Assembly (NCBI GenBank): GCA_036971475.1
Contig: JBAIZL010000002.1
Span: 167,973,714 to 168,037,713 of the forward strand
DNA length: 64,000 nucleotides
DNA from: Prosapia bicincta
Lineage: Eukaryota; Arthropoda; Insecta; Hemiptera; Cercopidae
Direction of reading: 5' to 3'
Part shown: one piece after another, positions 34,538 through 47,810 of the stretch
Numbering within the stretch: the first letter of the stretch is position 1
How the letters are laid out: each line of letters opens with the position of its first letter
Notes under the pieces: generated by a model
Databases searched by the model: none
What the model saw: the letters and a program-made list of their open reading frames with translations, nothing else
What the model was told of the DNA's origin: nothing
Program-made: the position numbers and the translations under genes

Positions 34538-34562
34538 TATCCCGTTTTATCCAACTCTCCCC
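34538..34562 (-). repeat. Right TIR of the pogo element
   Basis: Reverse complement of the left TIR with one mismatch, followed by the TA duplication. Confidence 0.93.
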
Positions 34563-34564
34563 TA

Positions 34565-36403
34565 TACCGTGAATTAATCTGTTGGGTATAGTTGTAGAAA
34601 TATAATTGATTCTTTGCTGTTAATATATAAAGCTACTACTTGTACAGCATTGTTGTTCCTTGGACCCTGCAATAAGCTACAAATTACTTTCATGTTTATA
34701 TAGATATCTATATAATTAAAGAATTAAACTTACGTAGCTAAGAACCATATTAAGAAGGAAACTTTCATTGAATGGTATAGTTTGAGTTTTGGCTAATAGG
34801 AGCATCTTATCTATGGGGATGTAAACACTTTAGCAGGTGTGCGATCCTGACAGAGCTGCCCCATGCACGACACTGAACTCATTATCAAAGAGAAATTATA
34901 AAAGTTCATTAGTTCTATATGTTGGAGTATATTTTTTTTTGCCATTCTAAACCTTTCAATAGTTTCTTCTGTTGACGCATTTCGGATAACTACATTTTCA
35001 AAACTTCAATAGTACTCTTCTAGAGTAGCTTAATTTTCTAGAGTACTATTGAATTTTTGCAAATAGAGTTAACCCGCAACGCGTAAACAGAAGAGAATAT
35101 TGAAAAGTTATGAATGGCAGATAAATGCACTCAAACATATAGAAATATTCCTAGCAGAAAAGGAAGATGAGTATATAAATAAGTGCATTAGGTCTACCTT
35201 AATTTGAACAACCTGATAATGTTTATACGGTATCATAGAGATTTAAAACCCCTTCCAAACCCAAATTAATGATTGTGCACACTACCATTTAGAAGTGCCA
35301 TTTTGCACCCACCCCAATATCACCCGCTCTATATTTTCATCGTAATCATATATATGACTCCTCTAGAATCAAACTGCCCTTTCTCCTACTCACTTCATTT
35401 TTTAGCACAGTCAGAAACCTCCGACAGATCTTACAATTAATGTATTTGTTAATAATTGAAGTACATATGTATATAATTATTCAGAGTAGACAACACCCAA
35501 ATTTCAGCTGCATTTACAGTGTCCATAAACAGAGATATTATGGAGAAAGCGTACTTTAACTCTAAATGGTTGTCAAAGTTCAGTTTGATTCCAATTAAAC
35601 TGAATGGACTGTTATGCTTTTGATAAATCATTCATTATAACGGGGTTTAGGATGAAAATCAACTGAGCAAGTTGTTTTTTAAAATGTATTTAATAATATT
35701 TATATCTATCACTAAACTTTATTTTTGAAAAAAAGTCATTGAAATTTTATTTTATGTATTAGATTACTCTTAATAGACATATTTTATATCTTCTTCTTGT
35801 TTACAATAGTTATTTTACGCAATATCAGTGGCGATATCTCCATCAGTGACATAGGCATAAAACCATAAACTTCCTACGTCCCTCCAGTGATCACCGAAGT
35901 GTTTTTTTTTTTTTTAATAAACGTTCAAAATCTTTCTTTTTTTCTAATGAAATTGTGTTTGTTAAAGGAACTTCATCCAATGTTATGTTACGTTGATCAT
36001 TGGAGCATGCAAATAAACATTTAAGTATTCCCAATTCATTTACAAAATGTGATTCTTGCAGTAAATTTGTGTTTTTATTCCTCGTCGATTGTCTAAAAAC
36101 ATTTTTTCGCTTTGAATATCTGATAATATCATGAAGCACACTTTCTCATAACGTTTTCTGCAGTTTTTTTAAAAGTGTATACTTCCAAGTTCACACCAAC
36201 TTTATTTACAAGACTATGCTTACAAATGATTACAACAGCTTTCTGTAGTGCTAGAATAATTTAATGTTTCTCTAAGTCGTTTTCAATTATACTTTAAACC
36301 TTTATCTGGAGGTAAGACCTGTGACTGGAAACTCCAGTTCACCTGATCTCATTGGCTCTGGTGCATAATTACCAAACCATTTAATTACCATAGTCACCAT
36401 AAT
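34565..36403. other. AT-rich noncoding stretch
   Basis: Contains a hairpin at 35007-35054 whose outer arms TTCAATAGTACTC / GAGTACTATTGAA are perfect. An 82-codon minus-strand frame at 35891-36139 is unrecognised; it could be the far end of the broken transposase-like gene to the right. Confidence 0.4.
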
Positions 36404-36720
36404 TTAATTTATATTTTCAGAGTATGAAACTGTGCTTGAATAAAGAAGCACACAGGATGGTATGGTATTTGATTTTTTACAGAATTCATTCTCCGTCGAC
36501 ACAAAGGCAGTTACAGTTTTAGGACAACGTTTTGTACTGCTATCACCTTTTATTACAGAAAAATTAAACAAATAAAACTGCCATGTGTAGTACAAGCATT
36601 GGTCATGTAATTGAAGCAATGGCAAATTCTTCTGATAGTCGCAAGATATAAAGTAGAAGGGTCTGTTTGACAAAGCTTGTACACTCTTATTGTGAATTTT
36701 AAGCTATGTAGAAACATAAT
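36404..36720 (-). pseudogene. Transposase-like protein fragment, family not named
   Basis: One minus-strand frame reads SVQALSNRPFYFISCDYQKN then LPLLQLHDQCLYYTWQFYLF and NFSVI, with FVSTENEF further on. From memory this resembles a DDE-nuclease-like protein family repeated many times in insect genomes, with the pattern 'DFQKNLPLP...YY.RQ.YLYNF.V...T.NEF'. The upstream frame is interrupted by TAG codons and I see no intact catalytic set, so it is a relic. Pieces of the same gene may lie at 37134-37399 and 38046-38140 on this strand. Confidence 0.45.
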
Positions 36721-37133
36721 TTTGTGACTTCTGTAACATGTATTATGAGTTTTTCCTTCATCTGTAAGCACAGGGAACAAAAATCGAATCGTGGTGGTCC
36801 CGAAGCAATGTTGTATATGTACATTAAATTTCATTAGAAAGTATGAAAATTTCCTTTACAGGAATATTTTGTAGGCTAGGATATGAATACATTTTTCACA
36901 ATGTTTTAATATTAGGTATAAATGGCAAGTATTGTTTATTGCTTTTCCCTTACACTAATGTGACTAGCTACATTTCAGAACATAATCAAAATTTAACTGT
37001 GCTTTCGTTGCGTGGAGCGTAGTTGCTTTTCAATCTAAAACCTCTTCTACCTTCGTCAACATTTTAAAAATACCTTTCCTTTACTGTATTGAGTCTCCTC
37101 ATAGAAATGCACAGAATGGATATAAAAGATTGT

Positions 37134-37399
37134 TTAATAATCCTTGCCATAGTTTTTGAACTGGTTTGTAGAAAATGCTTTGTAGGTACTTCGTTTTCGG
37201 AATATTTGCCTGCCTTTTGTCTCCCTCGCTGAATAGTGATTGTTTCTGTATGTTAAAGTTGTCTTGGGCATATTCAACTGGTTTCTTATAAAACATTCCA
37301 TGAAAGTTATGGATCTTGGATCATCAGACGTTTGCAATAGAGATGTTATTTCTTTCATGACAGCAATTGGGGTACTCTGGTAGGAATGTTGGCTTGTAC
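37134..37399 (-). CDS. Candidate internal or terminal exon, unknown product
   Basis: A strong 3' splice site (TTTTTATTTCTTTTTACAG) precedes position 37399 on the minus strand. One frame then stays open for about 88 codons to a TAA, including STPIAVMKEITSLLQTSDDP and FMECFIRNQLNMPKTTLTYR. I do not recognise it. A second overlapping frame (37099-37296) is also open, so a frameshift between them is possible. It may belong with the transposase-like relic next door or be a host exon. No promoter or partner exon is firmly linked. Confidence 0.3.
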
Positions 37400-38045
37400 C
37401 TGTAAAAAGAAATAAAAATTATTGATTCAACTTGTATAAGAAATACTAATGAACAGCTTCATAATTTGAGTGACATTAGTGACTTAGCGGAGAATTGTCA
37501 TTAAAACTAGAAAATGGATAGCATAACCCCTAGTCTGTTCAGTACGAATAAGCCAAGAAAGCTTCTGCAAATCAGTGGTGGGCCGACTGTAATGCAATAT
37601 TCCAAACAACATTACACAAGATACGTTCACTCTCATTTACATTATAGTGAATAACAGAAGAAAGAGAGAATATCTCTGACTATCTCCCATTCTTTCCACT
37701 TTTCGTCTAGTCATAATACAAATGGAGTGTGAAATTACTATTTTATTGTAACATTCAGACTAATAAATGTTCATCCAACATGTTTACATACTATATAAAA
37801 CTAATGATCTAATATGGCTAAGTCTTTTTTTTAAAGTATTCAGCAATCATTGAACTATCACTGAATAACATGAAAAACCTGCATGTTACGAAAACAAGAA
37901 CAGAGTATACAAGCTTTTGAGGACGTCTAATAAAAACTCACAATATCGTTTTGAAACATTCGCTACTGACTGAATTTATATTTTACAAACCAGTGAATGG
38001 CTAACATTTAGCCATGTCATGGTATTTAGAAATAAATCTATGTAC

Positions 38046-38140
38046 CTGTTTGCTTTCTCTACATTCTTCTTCCACTTATCAGGGTGCCTGATGACTTCTC
38101 TAGTTTCACCTTCAGTAACTGAGTTTACATTAAACTTCAT
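38046..38140 (-). CDS. Candidate first exon (basic N-terminus), possibly of the transposase-like relic
   Basis: ATG at 38140 begins MKFNVNSVTEGETREVIRHP then DKWKKNVEKAN, followed by AACAG|GTACAT, a possible 5' splice site. The 'R.P.KWKKNV.K..R' pattern is typical of the N-terminal end of the repeated insect transposase-like family suggested for 36404-36720 (recalled, not searched). Direct joining to the exon at 37399 would reach a stop after about 24 codons, so if they are linked the gene is broken or an exon is missing. Confidence 0.3.
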
Positions 38141-41100
38141 TTGAGGGCAATATAATAAAATATCATAATTAAAACTAGTTCTAACGATAAAAAAGTAATT
38201 TTTATATAAAACTACAACGTTATGAGATACAATTCACCAACACTGAACTAAAGAAACGCAGAATTTCAATATTCAGTACCATAAAGAGCTGTAAGCACAC
38301 GAAATGACTAGCTCTGATTGGCTGAAGCAAATTTGGTGTCTTACCACAGAACTGTTGAAACAAGTTTATATCAATTAAATTTAGATAAACTTATGATGCT
38401 AAAATTTATGAAGTAACTATAAAAATTATAAATACTATTATTTTTATAATATAAATTAATTAAAAGTTACGGGATTAACAGAATATCTTATGAATATTTC
38501 CCAAGTTATAAATGAGGACATTTCTATCATACCAACCTATCATATTCACCTGCAACAGTATTCGGTGAACAAATACTTTGCAAATATACTTTTATTTTTA
38601 AAAAGAATTTGATGATTAAATATATATTGTATAAAACGATAGTGAGTTTAATTTATAAATTTACGTTGGCAAAGAATAGGAAACTTCCTGATACACGTTT
38701 AATTGTGAAAATTGAATTCATCACTTTCTGAAAACTCGCATACGATAAGCTTATTACTGTATGTGAGAATTGTGTATTACTGTATTGTGTATATAAGTTC
38801 AGAGACATTGAACAAAATCGTGAATCCCAAAATCTTGATTGTTTACTTTCTATCAACAAAATCCCATTTCCTGAAGTAAATATTACTTTTAAGGTGCCGG
38901 AAATAATACTTTTTTCATGGTCAGTAGTGATTTAACGTCAACATAGACAAAAGCAGTTTTTATTTATTATTTCAAAGATATATTAATATTAAAAAGGTGT
39001 GAATCTGTAATACAACTTTCTACTATTATATAATAATGAAATAATTTAAAAGAAGACAAAAACTAATAATAAAGTTTATATTTTCAATTTATTAAAATAT
39101 TTTGGCACTGCTTTAGAAATTCAATTTGTCGAAAAACTATTTTCGTAAAATAGTTAGAAAATTTAATACAAAGTTTTCTTCCAAATAAAAATTTAATGTA
39201 AAAAAAATTAAATATAATAAAATTATATATTTTTATTTATCAATCCTACATACGAAACTATAAAACTATTTGATTTTTTTACAAAATTAATATTAACATA
39301 AAAATCTAAGCAAATTGATGAAGTATAGATAGAAACAAAATAGTAACATATAAAGTTTGTCTGCATTTAATTTATTTAACATCACTCTTATTTGCTACTT
39401 TTATAGGAAATAACTAAAATATTGAAATTAAACTTAATCTAGATATATCGCCAATATATATAAATTGTAGGACATGTCGCTTCCCTTATTTATAAAATAG
39501 ATGAATATTAACCCAATTTTCAGAAGAACAAGGAAATGTACACGGGCATAGATTTTTTTTTTAAATTGGCTGCGTGTAATCCTAACTTCCTTTACATATC
39601 TTGGCCACTTAAAGACTCTTAATTCAAATTTTAAAAAAATTGTATTTACTTTATATCAATATCACTGTAAGTATACCATAAATAATCGTTATTATACTGA
39701 GGGTTAACAAACAACTTAATGAATGGTTTTTCGGGGATTTTCTTGAACTCAATTTTGGTGAACAGTAAAAAACAGAAATAAGCACTAGTGACATTGAGTG
39801 CTCAACGTGACAGGTGACTGACGCCAGCACTGTATCGAGTGTAGGCTACACCCGAGTTAGCCATCAGAAAAAACAATGCTTTTTATTATAAAAAAAAAAT
39901 AAATAAAAATTTAGCAAAGTTTGCAAATAACAACTTTAAAAACTTTTCCAATAGTATTATATTTCAATAATTTCTCTGTTTTAACTCAAAGCAAAAAATT
40001 TTCATAAGATGTGCACCCTCTTTTTCTATATTACCTTAGGTCAAGATTTAAAAAAAATTAAATACATTTAAACCCGTTAAATACGCAATGGTTTTTCAAG
40101 TTAATCTACATAAAATCTTAGCAATTTATTTTATAACCCTAATCTAAACCGCATTATTCATTCCCTCAGTTTCATAACACGAAAAAGATATCATTTTACA
40201 ACAAAAAACAAACATATTTACAATGCAAAAATAAAACATGTAATTACACATGTTTGTCAATCAAAGTTAAAATTATAAAAAGAAACATGTTTTAAAAATC
40301 CAAATAAAATCATTAAATCATATATACTGAACTTTAAATTTATTCAGAAAAATTCAGACATTGAAAATGAAATATTTTACTTTTGTCATCATGTTTCTGG
40401 GCTTTGAACCCGAACAATGAGCTATTTTTTAAACAGATTAGGTTAAACATCTACTTATTTCATTCTAAACTTATTTAAAATTTCTGAAAAATATTTTCAA
40501 GAAATTCAGATTTGTTTGCGTTATGTATATATACAACCTTACCTTCTGTTTATTTTTAACTAGCATTTTGCATTTTGTACATACAAATGAATTAATATCT
40601 GCCCTGTTACCTATTTAACAACTATATGTACTCTTTAAACACAAGATCATAATTTTAATACTTAATTTTTGTTTACTATTTAATTAAACAAACTTCCATA
40701 ATTTTATTTCCAAATAAGTTATGCAATTTACTATGGTAAAGTTTCCTCTACAATTCCGAAGTTTTGTGAAAACCACTTATTTATTTTACTTCCCAACTAG
40801 CAGCTTTTTACAAACATTTTAACTCGTTATGCATTTGGTACTCTTTAAAAATGATCTCTCTAGTCGAAATACGCATTCACTATTTTGATTTCATTTCTTA
40901 GCATTTGCATATTTGACTAAATTCATACCCAATAATATGTTTTTATGACGCAATACAAGGCATAGAGTTTCTCTTTGTTACATTTATTTTGACAAGGTAA
41001 ATGCAATAAATTAAAAACATGATATATCATGAAAATTTAAAAAAATAATATTTCTTAATTTTCCAATTCAACCTCCTAAATGTCATTTTTATTTCTTCTT

Positions 41101-42589
41101 ATTTGAAAGAGAGATGACCTAAGGTAATTCGAAAGCTCTAACCTATTGTAATTCGAGCCGATTCCAGGGTCCTTGTGATCTTGGAGTTAGCTGGATATAG
41201 AGTTCGTTGTCCATTTTCTTTGCTCTTCTTTGTAATTAAGATAGCTCTCTTTCCCTTACAAAAGCTTGAGTTGGTCTTCGCTTCTCTACCTTCTTTCTTG
41301 ACTTTACCGGTTTACGAGTTACCGCTTTTTTTGTTTTTAAATTTAAATGTTCTCATTTATTACAAATAATGTTTACATTGTCTTTAGAATTCCTAATTTT
41401 ATGTTTATGGTTTTTCTACTTCAGTTCTAAATTTTATAATTTGGATTTTTGAAATTACTCGTATCTTTACCCGACAGTTAACGGTATTTAAATTTAATGT
41501 TGTTACACTAAACGTTAGTCATAGATCTTCTACTTTTTACATTACGAGTATCACTGCACTTGCTTACCGAGTATATCATTTAGGAAACGAAATACAACTT
41601 TTCAGGAGAAAAATGCCCATTTCTTCTTTGTGTCTGTCTTACTCCTTACTCTCTTAAATGAATAAATTCCCTCCTACTTTAGAAGGGCGTTTTCTACATC
41701 ATTCCATTTATTTACTATTGTCATTTTACTTGCTATTTTTATTTGTGTGCGATTTATATAGGTAATGTTATTAGGTGTGTATTCCTGAGATAACAATTTT
41801 GGGAATATCTTTGACTTTAGGAATGCCTTAACTGGAAAATGTTGAGAATACTCGATGAACGTAATGGATGCCATATTTAATAATTTACACAGTTTTAAAA
41901 TTTTCAAATATTTTAATTCAGCATATATAAGTGCTATAAACCAAATGAAATAATAAGAGTGCTACAATAAGATTATAATGATAGGCTTATATTTGATTGT
42001 AGATTAGTTATTGGTTCAGGGAAATAAATGTATTTTAATTTCAAATTGTTGTAAAAAGGCTTTTAAAGACAGACTCTGTGATATTTGATTAGAAGGATTG
42101 GTACCTTGTAATTCTGTGCATGGTTTGATCCAGGGTTACGTATACTGTAATGATGGTCTCTAATTTAAGGTTTTACTTAGAATTACTTTCAAAATCTTCT
42201 AAAGTTACAGATTTATAAAGCAACTGAATTCTTTAAAAATATCTTTTTAAATAGAATGAATATGGTTATGCTTGAGAATATTCATTCTGTCTATTTATTG
42301 TTTTAAGTTACTTTCAAGGTTCTGGAAATCCTTTTTAACTAGAATTGAAGAGCTTCAAATTAGATCCAAGTTACCACAACAAACATGTTTAGCAACTAAA
42401 TATGCTAAATACAAAAACAACTACAGGGACAAGAGTATATGAGAGTTTTAAATTTAATATTTGATCTAGACCTATCCTAATCTATTAATATACCTAATTA
42501 GCAAGTACGGGTTCACAGTAAAACTTGCAGTTTTCTATTTTCTGGCATTTGCTTTTTTAATTTTCAAAAATATTTTATTCTTTATCACT
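38141..42589. other. Long AT-rich noncoding stretch
   Basis: About 4.4 kb with no supported gene. Minus-strand frames at 38653-38859 and 41674-41907 and a plus-strand frame at 41175-41369 lack any family signature. The rest is AT-rich and simple. Confidence 0.4.
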
Positions 42590-42805
42590 GTGTGGTACAC
42601 TTGGGGCAAGGTCTATATTAATCTTGATACAAGTTGCGTAAACAAGCAAATGTTTGTAATTCTAAATACGAACACTGACGGAGGATCTGTTTATAAAACC
42701 ATTTTCTGGGCAAAACAGGGCTTGTTTATTCTGGCAAGCGTGATTATTGTTCTTTTTCAAATATTATTTATTTCCTCAGGCATATCTTTATTTATTGATG
42801 AAGGC
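42590..42805 (+). repeat. Repeat family R3, plus-strand copy with a 73-codon open frame
   Basis: Aligns with the minus strand of 19380-19590. The frame 42590-42811 is open here and includes DTSCVNKQMFVILNTNTDGG, SVYKTIFWAKQGLFILA and a hydrophobic stretch. The equivalent frame in the other copy has two stops. Some differences are silent third-position changes, hinting at a former coding role, but others are not. Product unknown; possibly a membrane segment. Confidence 0.5.
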
Positions 42806-43329
42806 ATTTAAAACAGTGAAAGCGTTAAAACAAAGTTCATATGTAATAGTAAGAACATAAATAAATGCGGAATATCCTTAATTTTTGTCTTAGATACTAA
42901 GTTTATTTTAAATTTAAAGTAGAACCTAAACACACCATTTAAAAATTGATACTTATTTAAATATTACTAAAAGATATACATTTTTTTTGTTTTTAGTGAC
43001 GTCATTATTCATAAGATATTTTTGGGAACAGGTTCTGTTTCAATATTGTATTATATGTCAGACTTTACGTTCTTCATGTAATATGTCTACATGTTTTCGT
43101 ATCTATTAAAATATTTGTCATAGATAACTTATTGCACAATTATGAAAGGATCTGGACACATTTGTAATATGAGAAATTATTGCAGCAAATATATGCACTT
43201 TGAATTTGCGTTTTTACACCAATTACGTTTTATTCAAAAAAGGAAAAATATTTACATTGTATAATATATAAAACGCTCTCAAGTTTGACGCTGGAAATAA
43301 AGCCTTAAATTCTTCAACATGAAATATAA

Positions 43330-43330
<1 letters not shown>
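42806..43330. other. AT-rich noncoding stretch
   Basis: Nothing recognised. Confidence 0.4.
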
Positions 43331-43360
<30 letters not shown>

Positions 43361-43364
43361 TTGT
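43331..43364. repeat. (TG)n microsatellite
   Basis: TG run with two TTTG interruptions. Confidence 0.9.
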
Positions 43365-46300
43365 GAGATGCAATGGTTAAAATGACTGTTGGAAAAGAGG
43401 TAATAGTTTAGAAAGCTTTTCAAGTGAATTGTCAGGCGAAATTTAGTAATATAACAACACATAAAATATAATCTAAGCCAGAATACGATAATATTAGAAT
43501 AAGCCACGTTTAAAATTAAAACACTAAACGTATTTAGTGAAGCAGAAAATAGAAATCGAAGACATAGGCTCGCTCCCTAGAAGCAAACGGTTAAAAAGCA
43601 TACCTTTACAACGGGTTTTAATACAGTAGAATTGCCATATTTAATATTTATTCATCAGGACAACTGGTTTCTAAATAATTACCAAACCTGCAGTAAGCTC
43701 TACAAGTGATGTGCTATGAGAACATAGAAGATGTAATCAAGTAAATAAGGTCATACATAACGGGAAAATTAGTGGAAAAATACCAGAAAATTAAATAAAT
43801 TTATTATGTAAAAGGCTTTTATAAAAGGTTAAGGTAAAAAGAAAGAAGCAAAATGTATTGAGAAACGTAGGTGAGTAAGATGAAATAGACACTCATTTTT
43901 TGAAAAAAAATGGCGCTATTACAGCGTTACTTTGAAGGGATAAAGGGAATTCTAAATAAAAAAAAATTATTAGAATAAAACAGAACCTATTTACAAAAAG
44001 GATCATGAATGTATATTTTTTACTTATAAAAATTAAAAAAATAATTTTCCAATTTCAAAAACCTAATTTATCATGAGCTGATTACCCAAAACATTTTGAA
44101 GTCGCCACCGAATCTCGAACCTGGACTCATAAGTAACATGCAAAATATAGAGATTTTAAATGATATTGGAGTACTTTTTATATATTAACAAATATGATAT
44201 TCAAACATTACTTCCACAGAAATAATACATAGAATGAGAAATTTATTGAATTTATGATTCATAAGATTTAAGCAGAATATTATCTCTTAAGTTTTAAACC
44301 ATCTACACTAATCTCATTCAATGTAAATCATTCAAAGAGGGTTGAACTTTTGCAATCTGTATAGCTCAAAGAAGAGAGTGATTTTTTTTTATGAGAAGTT
44401 TTTATGGTTGCTATAATTCATGAGATCCTCTTAGGCTTACAGAGTAACTTTATTCAGTTTCAAATTTGGCTTTCCATACATTAGTTTGCAGTAAAAAATG
44501 TATTGAAAATAAAATTATTTTTCTGGTCAAGAAATTCAAATAAGACTTTAATAAACAAATAAATAATAAAAAATGATTTGGTTATTTGTATGTTATTATG
44601 TATTATTGATGTGTTATTACAAGCATTTATTTTACAAAGAGATAAATAAATTATAATTAGTCTACATAAATAAAAATTATATGTATAATACCCTTTTATT
44701 CTATTTATATTTCTCAAAATAGAAAATAAACTTTTTAATAAGTGGATAGAACCTGCATTTAGGTTTAATTGAAACGTAAGTACGTTAATTCCTTAAATAA
44801 ATCCTATTAACTCACCACATTATTATCAGTAGAATATATCACGAACATGATTTCTCCCTTCGCAATACGATTTGCTTCCTTATGAAGGTTTGGTAGTCAT
44901 TCATCACCCCCGCCCGTTACGTCTTGCTCTAATTATCACTGCACCATTTTCGAATCGGTGTATATTTTGTCCACGAAAGAACAAAGGCAGATTTCCTCCA
45001 CTTATTTCCTTTTAATCATGCTAATCCGTGCTTTGACAGGGTTTTCTCGTCTAATTGTTTATCATTTTAATTTTCCGCTTTATAAATGTTTAATATATTT
45101 TCAGTTGTCTCTCATTAGAATGTCAATAATCATATCTGTTATAGTATTTTTTAATGTAAAAAAATCAAAAATTCTTTCTTTAAAATACTACTTATGCAAA
45201 TGTATTTAATTTCTTTTCAATAGGTTGTAATTACAATATAAAAACATTTATTACAATTTTATTTATATGACTCTATAATTTCTAAGTTACGTTCAAAGGA
45301 CAGGAATCAGTGAGTTACAATTCCTAAATTAGGTAAAATAATAAATTAAGTGTTTTTTTACGACAGTAACGGTAATGAATCAATTATATTTATCTTTTCT
45401 ATTAGCTTATTGTTTGATTACTTTTCATCATAAAAATAAAATAATACTGATATACTGCAATAATTTTATTTTATAGTCAGTGATACTTTTTGTGTGTAAA
45501 GGTTATTTATGTGGAGTTTGTTGTGTTCTAAATTTAAGTGTGATGTATTATAATAGAGTTTGATATCTTATAAAGAATGGAGTTATGGTCAGAGGCAGAT
45601 ATGAGATATCTTCAGCTACATTTGGCTTTACGTAATAATTTTATTTAATGATAACAAAACCTTGCTTCTTAGGGTTATATTTACCTACAACACACTCTTT
45701 AAATTTATACGTTATTTATAGGAAAATCATTTGGCCATTATAGTATTAGCAGAGTTTCATATTTCGCAAAAGATAAAGTGCGTTAGATTTTAAACATAAA
45801 TCATTCTATTGAACATATAAAAAAATATAGTGAATAAAAACAAAGGTTTTTATAATATCATATTTAACAAATAGGCAATGAGAAGAATATGTTAAAAATA
45901 CAAGAAAAGATTAAATCTATTGTTTAGCCTTTATTCTGAAAATGAAGGAGTATTTTTAGAAACGTATTTAAACTTAAGAACGCATCTTACTACTGAGATA
46001 TATACTAAAATCCATGGCCTGGAGTGTTTCGTGTAAGAAATAATTCCGTTAATATATGTACATCGTATCAGCTAAAAGTCTTTAAAATTACTTGTGTTAA
46101 AACTATCTAGATCAACCCATAACCAACTGTTTCAGGCGTGGAATTAAATTTCTGAAACAAATATGCTGAAAACAGGATTCTTTGTAAATAAGATTTTAAA
46201 AAAAGTGAAAACAAGTAGGCCTTCTAAATTACAGCTATAACATTACCCTGTATTCCTTATTAGGTCATATTAAATAAGGTCTTTGATCGAGATAGACGTG

Positions 46301-47810
46301 ATGGCAATTTCGGAAATCACTTAGAAAATTTGCAACCTTCCATTATTCAAAATTTAAGATGTCAAGACCGGTACCAGATTTATCAACGCAACTTTCAGAA
46401 GAAGCCAGAGTTTTATTTTGATGAGTTTCAAATAGAAAAGTTTAAATTATTTTTGTTTAAGTGCGCTTATTGTAAGAGCGATGTGCAGTGATTAATAATA
46501 TGTGTTATAGTGTTTTACAAGTGGTGTGAACAACAAGGTACATTCTAGAGTATAATAATGAAAATGTATTTTGATGTTACCAATGTTGAATTTTAAATGA
46601 TAAATGATTAACACAAGAACGGTAGAAAGTGTCCCTTGGATATCCATGTCAAAAGTTAAATTTGAAAGCTTAACTTACTACCTTCTCGATATATATAAAT
46701 TTGAAAAGTTAACAAGAAATTAAAATATGTATATAATAGTTAGCAATATTTAAAAGTTAATTACTCGACACATTAGTGTCATTTGTTCTTTTGTAATTTG
46801 TCAATAAATTATAAATTGATTAATTTTGTAATTTAAAACATTCAATGTTCATTTCATAAGTAACCCTAGTTCTAGATTCAAGATATAAGAAGACCGTCCC
46901 AGACAGACAGTATATACCTGAGCTGTGGCGTAGAACTAGATCCCTGGTAAGTAAAATTAAATATTTTGGTAATAAGCAAGATAACATTTATAATGAAAGT
47001 AATAATTTTTGAGGGAAAAAGGGCGAAGCGTTACAATGTCTTTCATACATTTATATTAACTTTAGACGTCATCGTAATACTCCTATGTTGATCCTGATAA
47101 ATACTAGAAAGTAATTTCAATGATCCCATCGCCAAAATTACATCGCACTAGACTAAAAGGTAAAGTTTCAACTTTTCGTAGATTTATTTCATTTAAAAAT
47201 GTTCATATCGTGTAAATTAAAGATTCCTCTGTAACTTAAACACTCTACGTAATCAGAATTATAAGAAATAACCGGTTTTAACTTACAGTTTACAAATTCA
47301 TGTCTTATAAGGCTTATAATTTCCTTTCGATTTATTCAAAAAGCACATATGGTTAATGTTTATAAATAATCGTTAGTTACATTTTTTAAAATAAATTTTA
47401 ATTTTATCTCCAGTTTTTGTAAACATATAAACCTTTATCGCATGGTATATTAGGTTCTAGTAACAGCACAAGAAGCTCAAGCACAAGAGGTTAATGAAGA
47501 AAGCTGTTTGGAGGTTACAAAAGTAAAATAAGATATTTTAACTAGTGCAGTTATAGTTATAATAATAATAATACCTTCTAATTTTATTTATATACGGTTA
47601 TTTATAATTCAGAGCACAAATTTTAAAGCCGCTAGCAATAAGTACAATATGTATGTGTCATACAGAAATACAATGTTATTCCTTAATATATTTTATGCAA
47701 ATAGAAATATAAAGCCTGATATAAACAAGATGGGTCTGGTCTGTGATAGAAATGAAGTTGCGTGAGAGAAAAACTTGAGTTAAAGAAAACAGAAAGCACT
47801 TTGAACATCG
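43365..47810. other. Long AT-rich noncoding stretch
   Basis: No supported gene in about 4.4 kb. Points noticed: a B-box-like motif on the minus strand near 44100-44125, and a good 5' splice-site match (CTG|GTAAGT near 46945-46953) after a GC-richer patch. Confidence 0.4.

Larger units (their letters stand above)
31636..34562 (-). mobile_element. Complete pogo-superfamily DNA transposon
   Basis: The element is 2927 bp. Its 25-base terminal inverted repeats (31636-31660 and 34538-34562) begin GGGGAGAGTTGG and differ at one position. TA on each side (31634-31635, 34563-34564) is the target duplication expected for Tc1/mariner/pogo elements. It carries one uninterrupted transposase ORF on the minus strand and further subterminal copies of the TIR core. 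Everything needed for an autonomous copy appears to be present. Confidence 0.93.

Noticed and set aside
35007..35054. Hairpin as a MITE or microRNA precursor
   Set aside because: Arms are only ~13 perfect bases; no target duplication, and too short and imperfect for a convincing precursor.
44100..44125. B-box-like GGTTCGAGATTC (minus) as a tRNA or SINE
   Set aside because: No A box, cloverleaf or Pol III terminator could be assembled around it.
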